Shown one piece after another: positions 26,320-31,994 of a DNA stretch of 31,994 bases. Position numbers and translations under genes: made by a program. Origin of the DNA: a virus; IMG/VR virus record IMGVR_UViG_3300044970_002139, positions 1-31,994 of that record, one strand, 5' to 3'. The notes under the pieces were generated by a model. The model worked only from the letters and a program-made list of their open reading frames with translations. It had not been told where the DNA came from and ran no database searches. Position 1 is the first letter of the stretch. Every line of letters begins with the position of its first letter.

Positions 26320-27962
26320 CAGCAGAAGCCCGCTACAAAAAGCTCGAGCCCGCCAGGAACCACTGGATCGACCGTGGGCGGAAGGCTGGAGCGCTGACGC
26401 TGCCCTGGCTGCTGCCATCTGATGGGGAACCCCAGCCGCAGTCGATGGAGGAGATCCAGCACCCGTGGGATGGCATCGGCCAGCGGGGTGTCCACAACAT
26501 CGCCAGCCGGCTGCTGCTGGCCCTGCTGCCGCCCACCGAGAGCTTCTTCCGGTTCGTCCACGACGACATGGAGTTTGCCCGCCAGCAGGCCCAGCTGGCA
26601 GCAGAAGGGATGCCGGCTGAGCGGATCGCTGAGCTCAAGACCCAGATCGACAAGACACTGGGCCTGATGGAACGGGCGGTGCTGCGCAGCATCGAGACCA
26701 GCAGCGACCGCACCGCGCTGCATGAGGCCCTGCTGCACCTGATCGTGGCGGGCAACTGCATGGTCTACGTGCCCGAGGACGGATGCAAGACCTTCAACCT
26801 CTACCGCTACGTGCTGCGCCGCTGCCCGATGGGCAAGCCGCTGGAAGCAGTGGTGTGCGAGCGGATGGCAGCAGAGGAGTTGCCCAAGGCCGCCAAGGAG
26901 ATCCTCGACAAGGCCGACCCGCTGGAGCCCCTCACCGAAAAGCGGTACGACAACACCCTGGCGTGGCGAGACGAGGACGAGATTGAGCGGACGGTCAAGG
27001 TCTACACCCACATCCGCTGGGAGAAGGACAAGTGCCGCTGGCATCAGGAGATCAAAGGGCACCGCATCGAGGGCAGTGAGGGCCGCGCACCCCGCGACGT
27101 GGCGCCGTGGATCCCGCTGCGCATGTTCCGCATCGACGCCGAGGACTACAGCCCCGGCTATGTCGAGGCCGCGTGCATGGCGGACCTGCAGACCGCGAAC
27201 GCCCTCACCCGGGCCCTGACCGAGGGAGCGCTGGTGTCAGCCATGGTGAAGTTCCTGGCCAAGCCCGGCGCTGCCGTCACCGCCAAGCAGTTCAACGAGG
27301 CGGCCAACGGCGCCTGCCTCACCGGCAACCCGGAGGACATCGCCGCCGTGCAGGTGGGCAAGGGCAGCGACCTGGCCGTGGCCGAGCAGCGGCTGCAGCG
27401 GGTGCAGGCCCGGCTGGCGACCGCCTTCATGCTCACCGATGTGCGCGACAGCGAGCGCACCACCGCCGAGGAGGTGCGGCTGCAGGCCCAGCAGATCGAG
27501 AACAGCCTGGGCAGCGTCTACTCGATCCTCACGACCGAGTTCCAGTACCCCTACATCAGCCGCAAGCTGCACCTGCTCACCAAGGCCGGCGGCCTGCCGC
27601 CGCTGCCGGATGACTCGATCAAGCCGGTGGTGAGCGTGGGCCTAGCGGCAGTGGGTCGGGGCAACGACCTGGAGCGCCACGCCCGCTTCATGCAGATCCT
27701 GCAACAGACCCTCCCCCCAGAGGTTGTGGTGCAGATGATGTTCCCCAACGAGCTGGTCAGTCGCCTGGCCGCCGCGATGGGCATCGACACGGTTGGGCTG
27801 ATCAAGACCCAGCAGCAGATCGAGGAGGAGCAGGCCGCTGCCCAGCAGGCCGCCCAGCAGCAGGCGCTGCTGCAGTCGCCGGCGGCGGATCCGCAGAAGC
27901 TGGCCACCGCCGCGGCCACCGTTCAGGACATGCAACAACCCACTGAAGAACCCGCCCAATGA
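26316..27962 (+). CDS. Portal (head-tail connector) protein, T7 gp8-like
   Basis: A 548-residue portal, close to the 536 of T7 gp8. The start (ARYKKLEPARNHWIDRGRKAGALTLPWLLP) and the LLLALLPPTESFFRF, NCMVYVPEDG, IPLRMFRIDAEDYSPGYVEAA and TAFMLTDVRDSERTTAEEVRLQAQQIENSLGSVYSILTTEFQYPYI blocks follow the podoviral connector family. The C-terminus is a Gln/Ala-rich tail. It forms the dodecameric DNA channel and scaffold nucleation site. It sits between the gp7.3-like genes and scaffold, and couples to scaffold by ATGA. Confidence 0.93.
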   Translation: MTAEARYKKLEPARNHWIDRGRKAGALTLPWLLPSDGEPQPQSMEEIQHPWDGIGQRGVHNIASRLLLALLPPTESFFRFVHDDMEFARQQAQLAAEGMPAERIAELKTQIDKTLGLMERAVLRSIETSSDRTALHEALLHLIVAGNCMVYVPEDGCKTFNLYRYVLRRCPMGKPLEAVVCERMAAEELPKAAKEILDKADPLEPLTEKRYDNTLAWRDEDEIERTVKVYTHIRWEKDKCRWHQEIKGHRIEGSEGRAPRDVAPWIPLRMFRIDAEDYSPGYVEAACMADLQTANALTRALTEGALVSAMVKFLAKPGAAVTAKQFNEAANGACLTGNPEDIAAVQVGKGSDLAVAEQRLQRVQARLATAFMLTDVRDSERTTAEEVRLQAQQIENSLGSVYSILTTEFQYPYISRKLHLLTKAGGLPPLPDDSIKPVVSVGLAAVGRGNDLERHARFMQILQQTLPPEVVVQMMFPNELVSRLAAAMGIDTVGLIKTQQQIEEEQAAAQQAAQQQALLQSPAADPQKLATAAATVQDMQQPTEEPAQ

Positions 27963-28915
27963 CCGCCACCCCAATCCAGCCCACCCCCGACCAGCTGGCC
28001 CTGGCCGGCCCTGGCTACGACAAGGACGCCCTGGCTGGTTTCCTGCAGGAAATCGCCGAGGAGGACCGGGCCCTTGCCGCCGGCACGCTGGAGCCGCCCG
28101 CCCCGGCCGCTGCGCCTGACTTCGCCACCCTGGAGGTGCAGGGCGACGAGGTGGAGGCCGAGCAGGAGCAGGACGAGCAGCGGCCCCTGGCCGGGAAGTT
28201 CAAGTCCGCCGAGGATTTGGAGAAGGCCTACCTGGAGCTCCAGAAGAAGCTGGGCCAGCGGGCCCCCGAGCAGCCCGCAGCCGAGCCTGAGCCCGCCGAG
28301 GTGAAGCCGCTCACCCGCGAGGAGGCCGTGGCCGGCTACGGCGAGACCGTGGTGGCCGCTGCCGAGCAGGAGGGGATCGACCTGGCGCAGTGGGATGCCG
28401 CTGTGCAGCGGGGCGAGGACACCAGCGAAATGCGGCAGAAGCTGGCCGGGGCCCTGGGCCTGCCCGAGGCGCTGATCGAGCGCTACGAGTCGGCCTATCG
28501 CCCGGCCGAGGCCCAGCCCGCCACCGCCGGCCTGAGTGACGAGGACGCCGCGGCGATCCGCGTCGAGGTGGGCGGCGATGCCAAGTTCCTCCAGCTCAGC
28601 CAGTGGGCCCTGGCCAACCTGAGCGAGGCCGAGCTGGCCGACTACAACGAGGCCGTCAACACCGGCAACCCGGCTGCGGCCCGCGCTGCTGTGCGCTGGT
28701 TGCAGGGCAAGGTCGCCACAGCCGACAGGGAGCCGGCCCTGGTGATGGCCAGCGGCGGCACCGCCAACCCTGCCCTGGATGTGTTCGAGACGGAGGAGGA
28801 GGCGATGGAGGCCAAGCAGGTGCTCACCAAAGGCGGCAAGCAGCGCTACCTGGTGGACGAGAAGTACCGGCGCTACATCGACGCGAAATTTGCACGGTCT
28901 CCAATCTTCGTGTAG
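27959..28915 (+). CDS. Capsid assembly scaffold protein, T7 gp9-like
   Basis: A 318-residue, very acidic protein with Ala/Pro/Glu-rich N-terminal half, then helices (REEAVAGYGETVVAAAEQEGIDLAQWDAAVQRG, DAAAIRVEVGGDAKFLQLSQWALANLSEAELADYNEAVNTGNPAAARAAVRWLQGKV). The C-terminus (GGKQRYLVDEKYRRYIDAKFARS) is a basic helix of the type that binds coat protein. Size and place between portal and major capsid match T7 gp9. Confidence 0.9.
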   Translation: MTATPIQPTPDQLALAGPGYDKDALAGFLQEIAEEDRALAAGTLEPPAPAAAPDFATLEVQGDEVEAEQEQDEQRPLAGKFKSAEDLEKAYLELQKKLGQRAPEQPAAEPEPAEVKPLTREEAVAGYGETVVAAAEQEGIDLAQWDAAVQRGEDTSEMRQKLAGALGLPEALIERYESAYRPAEAQPATAGLSDEDAAAIRVEVGGDAKFLQLSQWALANLSEAELADYNEAVNTGNPAAARAAVRWLQGKVATADREPALVMASGGTANPALDVFETEEEAMEAKQVLTKGGKQRYLVDEKYRRYIDAKFARSPIFV

Positions 28916-28957
28916 AAGGTGTGCATGAGTACGTCTGCACTCACGCAGAGCACAGGC

Positions 28958-28969
28958 CGGCCTAGGCCG
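28958..28969. promoter_or_regulatory. 12-bp palindrome upstream of the capsid gene
   Basis: CGGCCTAGGCCG is perfectly self-complementary and contains CCTAGG, but lacks the N5 half-site spacing of the other CCTAGG sites. It lies in the 107-base gap before the capsid gene, where T7 has its strongest late promoter. I could not identify a phage promoter consensus there. Confidence 0.3.
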
Positions 28970-29022
28970 ACACCCTGACCGCGAACCCGTCGAGATAGCA
29001 GAGGCTCACCGCACACATTGCA

Positions 29023-30057
29023 GTGACCGCTATCAGCCTTTCGCGGCTTGGCCAAGTTAAGGGCAACGCCGCAGACAACTACGCCCTGTTCCTGAAACTG
29101 GGCATGTCGGAGGTGCTGACCGCCTTCGACCGCAAGACCGTTTTCACCGGCCGGGTCAAAGAGCGCTCCATTCGGGGCGGCCAAAGTGCTCGGTTCAAGG
29201 TGACTGGCCGGCGCATCGCTGGGTATCACACCCCGGGCACGCCGATCACCAACGTCCCCACGGACGCCAACAACCCCAACCCCAGCAACGCACCTTCGGA
29301 TCGCAGCGAGGAGATCATCAATCTTGATGGTCTGCTGGTGGCGCCCGACACCGTGTACGACCTGGACGACCTCATGGAGGACGTGCAGTATCGGCAGGAC
29401 ATGATGCACCAGCTGGGCGAGGCCCTGGCCCGCGAGAAGGACGCCCGGATTGCCCGGGTGCTCTATGCCGCGGCCAAGCGCACCACCGAGCCGCTGGGCA
29501 AGGCCAGCAATGCCGGCCGCACCGGCACTGCACGGACTCTCAGCGCCGGCTATGCCACCGCCTCGAAGCAGGCCAAGGGTGACGAGCTCGCTTCTGTCAT
29601 CGGTGACATCAAGGTCGCCATGCAGAAGAAGGATGTCCCCACGGATGACCTGGTGGCTGTCGTGCCCCCCGACGAGTACAACTTCCTCAACGAGGGCAGC
29701 AAGGTGATCAATGCCGACTTCAACCAAGGGTCGGCCAATGGCACCTATGGCGGCGGCACCATCGGCCGGGTGCAGGGGCTCCCGATCATGTGGAGCAACC
29801 ACGTCACCCAGGCGGCGTACACCAACACGTCCTTCGATCGCAACGCGGCCTACCAGCAGAACCTGACCAAGTGCCGGGCCCTGATCTTCCACCGTGATGC
29901 GATCGGTGTGCTCACCCTGCGCCGCCCGCAGCTGCAGATGACCGCCCCCGGCGGTGACTACAACGTGGTCTACCAGGCTCAGCTGTTCGTGGCCCGCATG
30001 GCTATCGGCATGGGGATTCTCCGCGCCGAGTGTGCCGCCGTGATCGAGGTTCCGTAG
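29023..30057 (+). CDS. Major capsid protein, T7 gp10-like
   Basis: A 344-residue protein (T7 gp10A has 345) starting at a GTG. Family blocks: ALFLKLGMSEVLTAFDRKTVF, RSIRGGQSARFKVTGRRIAGYHTPGTPI, IINLDGLLVAPDTVYDLDDLMEDVQYR, QLGEALAREKDARIARVLYAA, and AVVPPDEYNFLNEGSKVINADFNQGSANGTYGGGTIGRVQGLPIMWSNH. HK97-fold shell subunit. No Shine-Dalgarno is obvious before the GTG although this should be the most abundant protein. A strong terminator follows the gene. Confidence 0.95.
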   Translation: MTAISLSRLGQVKGNAADNYALFLKLGMSEVLTAFDRKTVFTGRVKERSIRGGQSARFKVTGRRIAGYHTPGTPITNVPTDANNPNPSNAPSDRSEEIINLDGLLVAPDTVYDLDDLMEDVQYRQDMMHQLGEALAREKDARIARVLYAAAKRTTEPLGKASNAGRTGTARTLSAGYATASKQAKGDELASVIGDIKVAMQKKDVPTDDLVAVVPPDEYNFLNEGSKVINADFNQGSANGTYGGGTIGRVQGLPIMWSNHVTQAAYTNTSFDRNAAYQQNLTKCRALIFHRDAIGVLTLRRPQLQMTAPGGDYNVVYQAQLFVARMAIGMGILRAECAAVIEVP

Positions 30058-30082
30058 ACTTCCTTCGGAGTGAGGCGCGACG

Positions 30083-30107
30083 GCCCCGCCTTCGGGTGGG
30101 GCTTTTT
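30083..30107 (+). terminator. Rho-independent terminator after the capsid gene
   Basis: An eight-pair stem, GCCCCGCC with GGTGGGGC (one G-U), closed by a TTCG tetraloop and followed by five T. It matches the position of the main T7 terminator after gene 10, which reduces but does not abolish transcription into the tail genes. Confidence 0.9.
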
Positions 30108-30147
30108 CATGGCTGCCGATAGCATTGGTCTGCATGGCTGCAGGGAC

Positions 30148-30789
30148 ATGGGCCTGACGAACCAATCGGCAACACCAGGCCGCACCACCCTGCTGGAGGC
30201 GGTGAACATCGTGCTGATGAACATCGGCGAGCAGCCGGTGTCCACGCTCGAGAACCAGCAGGTGCTGGAGGCCCGCACCGCAGAGGCCACCATCCTGGAG
30301 ATGCACAAGGAGGGGCAGACCCGCGGCTGGAGCTGGAACAGCGAGCGCGAGTACCCCTTCACCCGCAGTAGCGGCGGGGAGATCGTGCTGCCCGCCAATG
30401 TGATCAGCTGGCAGCCGGACCCCTACGAGTTCCAGCACCGCTACCAGTTGCGCGGCCAGCGGGTCTACGACAAGGAGAGCCGCAGCTACCAGATCCCGGT
30501 CGCCCAGCTCAAGGCGGATGTGGTGTGGCTGCTGCCCTGGGACGAGTGCCCCGAGGCCTACAACCGCTGGTCGCTGATCCGCGCTGCCCGGGTGTTCAGC
30601 GCCCGCACCATCGGCGATGTGAGCGGGGTGCAGTACACCCTGGCGGATGAGCAGCAGGCGCTGATTGAGCTGCTGCGGGTGGAGAACACCCAGGAGGCGC
30701 CGAACATGATCACCGGCCGCAAGCGGTTCCCCACCTTCCAGCCCGCCGAGGGTCTGACCGATCGGGCCATGGGGGGTGTGTTCCTGTGA
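30148..30789 (+). CDS. Tail tubular protein A, T7 gp11-like
   Basis: A 213-residue protein from an ATG giving MGLTNQSATPGRTTLLEAVNIVLMNIGEQPVSTLENQ; an ATG at 30109 is possible but lies within the terminator's T run. The T7 gp11 pattern is clear (LLEAVNxxLxxIGExPV, TILEMHKEGQTRGWSWNSEREYPF, WLLPWDECPEAYNRWSLIRAARVFSARTIG). It forms the ring joining portal to nozzle. Its stop overlaps the tube B start as GTGA. Confidence 0.9.
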   Translation: MGLTNQSATPGRTTLLEAVNIVLMNIGEQPVSTLENQQVLEARTAEATILEMHKEGQTRGWSWNSEREYPFTRSSGGEIVLPANVISWQPDPYEFQHRYQLRGQRVYDKESRSYQIPVAQLKADVVWLLPWDECPEAYNRWSLIRAARVFSARTIGDVSGVQYTLADEQQALIELLRVENTQEAPNMITGRKRFPTFQPAEGLTDRAMGGVFL

Positions 30790-31994
30790 GCCTGATCAGC
30801 TACCTGATCCCAAACCTGATCCAGGGTGTCAGCCAGCAGCCGGATGCTCAGCGCCAGCCCACCCAGGCCGATGAGCAGATCAATGGGGTGAGCTCACTCA
30901 GCGAGGGGCTGCGGAAGCGTGAGGGCAGCCAGGCCCTGGCCAAGATCAGCGACAACTCGCTGGGCAACGTGATGCTGCATCACATCCAGCGCGACCAGGT
31001 GGAGCAATACATGGTCGTCATCAGCCGGACGAGGGTGCAGGTGTTTGAGCAGCTCACGGGCGCCGAGCGCACCGTGGTGGCGCCGGAGGGCTATGGCTAC
31101 CTGGCGTCAGGCGCGAACGCTCGCACAGACTTGCGAGCCGCGACGATTGCGGACTTCACCTTCATCAGCAACACAAAGGTCAAGCCGGCGATGGCGTCTC
31201 CCCTGGCGCCAGCCGCGCCGCGACCCTTTCCCCATGAGTGCCTGGTGTGGGTCAAGGCGGCGAACTACGGGCAGACCTACGAGGTCAACCTGAACGGCAC
31301 GCTGGTCAGTGTGCAGACCGCCGTGCAGGCGGTGGTGGTTGATGGCAATGGCAAGGTCACTGAAAACCGGATCTCGGCCGCCGAGATTGCCAGACAGTTG
31401 CGGCAGGGTCTGTTGGGCGTCAACAACGTGGAGATCGCCCGCCGCAGCTCAGTTCTGTGGATCCGCAGCGACAGGCCTATCACGATCGAGGCGGCGGACG
31501 CCCGCTCCAACAGCGACATCACCGCGATCACCAACACGGTGCAGGCGTTCACCGACCTGCCCACCATCGCCCCCGGGGGCTACCAGGTGGAGGTGGTCGG
31601 CGACCCGAGCAACAAGTTCGATGGCTACCACGTTGCTTTTGCGCCTCGCAGTGGTGCGTTTGGCGAGGGGCAGTGGGAAGAAACCGTTGCGCCTGGGGTG
31701 CCGTACCAGATCGACCCCAGCACCATGCCCCATGTGCTGGTGCGGAGGCCCAACGGGACCTTCTTGTTTGGCCCGGCCGATGGCACGGTCACGCAAGAAG
31801 CAGAGATCCCGTCCTGGGGGCAGCGCACAGCAGGCAATCTGGACTCGTCGCCCGACCCGGGCTTCATCGGTCACCCGATTCAAGATGTGTTCGTGTTCAA
31901 GAACCGCCTGGGATTCCTGGCGGATGAGAACATCATTCTCAGCCGATCGCGGGATTTCTTTGAGTTCTTCCCAGAGACTGCGACAGCAGTTCTG
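30786..31994 (+). CDS. Tail tubular protein B (nozzle), T7 gp12-like, truncated by window end
   Basis: Starts at a GTG overlapping the previous stop and stays open to the last base, giving 403 visible residues of what is about 790 in T7. The N-terminus (LISYLIPNLIQGVSQQPDAQRQPTQADEQINGVSSLSEGLRKREG) follows T7 gp12 (NL..G.SQQPD.R...Q...N..S...GL.KR). Later blocks include GYHVAFAPRSGAFGEGQWEETVAPGVPYQID and PIQDVFVFKNRLGFLADENIILSRSRDFFEFFP, the typical FxxRLGFLAxENIxLSRSxDFFxFF nozzle motif. The C-terminal half lies beyond the window. Confidence 0.93.
   Translation, partial: MSLISYLIPNLIQGVSQQPDAQRQPTQADEQINGVSSLSEGLRKREGSQALAKISDNSLGNVMLHHIQRDQVEQYMVVISRTRVQVFEQLTGAERTVVAPEGYGYLASGANARTDLRAATIADFTFISNTKVKPAMASPLAPAAPRPFPHECLVWVKAANYGQTYEVNLNGTLVSVQTAVQAVVVDGNGKVTENRISAAEIARQLRQGLLGVNNVEIARRSSVLWIRSDRPITIEAADARSNSDITAITNTVQAFTDLPTIAPGGYQVEVVGDPSNKFDGYHVAFAPRSGAFGEGQWEETVAPGVPYQIDPSTMPHVLVRRPNGTFLFGPADGTVTQEAEIPSWGQRTAGNLDSSPDPGFIGHPIQDVFVFKNRLGFLADENIILSRSRDFFEFFPETATAVL

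Noticed and set aside
28925-28978. A 17-residue ORF between scaffold and capsid
   Set aside because: No coupling to its neighbours and no distinctive composition; the segment is more likely leader or promoter DNA for the capsid gene.
1-31994. Photosynthesis or other auxiliary metabolic genes
   Set aside because: I looked for psbA/D, hli, talC, nucleotide-reductase and similar proteins among all plausible genes and found none in this window.

Overview
The window looks like most of the genome of a temperate, T7-like podovirus of a GC-rich cyanobacterium. The T7 core is clear: a single-subunit RNA polymerase, a gp2.5-type ssDNA-binding protein, a gp6-type exonuclease, portal, scaffold, major capsid protein, both tail-tube proteins and a gp19-type terminase. 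A tyrosine integrase with an adjacent attP-like site makes it temperate. A cyanobacterial host is inferred from high GC, from five GCGATCGC (HIP1) octamers seen by eye (5070, 5986, 8128, 12016, 15484), and from small proteins resembling cyanophage families. No photosynthesis or other metabolic genes are visible.

Layout. 1-6.6 kb (rightward): tail-fibre genes with adhesin and SGNH-esterase domains, then small membrane proteins of a lysis or holin type. 6.5-10.6 kb (mostly leftward): winged-helix protein, unknown protein, large terminase and endolysin, with a rightward small-terminase gene embedded between terminase and endolysin. 10.6-11.4 kb: gene-free divergent control region. 11.4-16.6 kb (rightward): an early or lysogeny operon of tiny overlapping genes, an ArdC-type antirestriction protein, two winged-helix regulators and the integrase. 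16.63-16.9 kb: attP region. 16.9-25.3 kb: RNA polymerase, SSB, RusA resolvase, a polymerase-X-like protein, many small proteins and the 5' exonuclease. 25.35 kb to the end: virion genes in T7 order, running off the window inside tail tube B.

Four observations stand out. (1) Three early intergenic gaps carry the same two-hairpin element followed by a CAC-rich tract just before a start codon. The stems are kept although their sequences differ, which suggests a repeated structured translation-leader element. (2) A palindrome, TAGG-N5-CCTA, sits at three control points: the leftward operon, the MarR-like gene and the SSB gene. It is a strong candidate operator. (3) The attP core resembles a tRNA-Met anticodon arm and is flanked by GGATGC repeats in inverted orientation on its two sides. 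(4) No family A DNA polymerase or helicase-primase lies between SSB and exonuclease, where T7-like phages keep them. The replication genes present suggest dependence on the host replisome.

The tail, terminase and early genes are contiguous and attP is intact and internal. The sequence therefore represents a circularised, permuted or concatemeric free-phage form rather than a prophage cut at attP. All functional names are from reading motifs; no database search was run.
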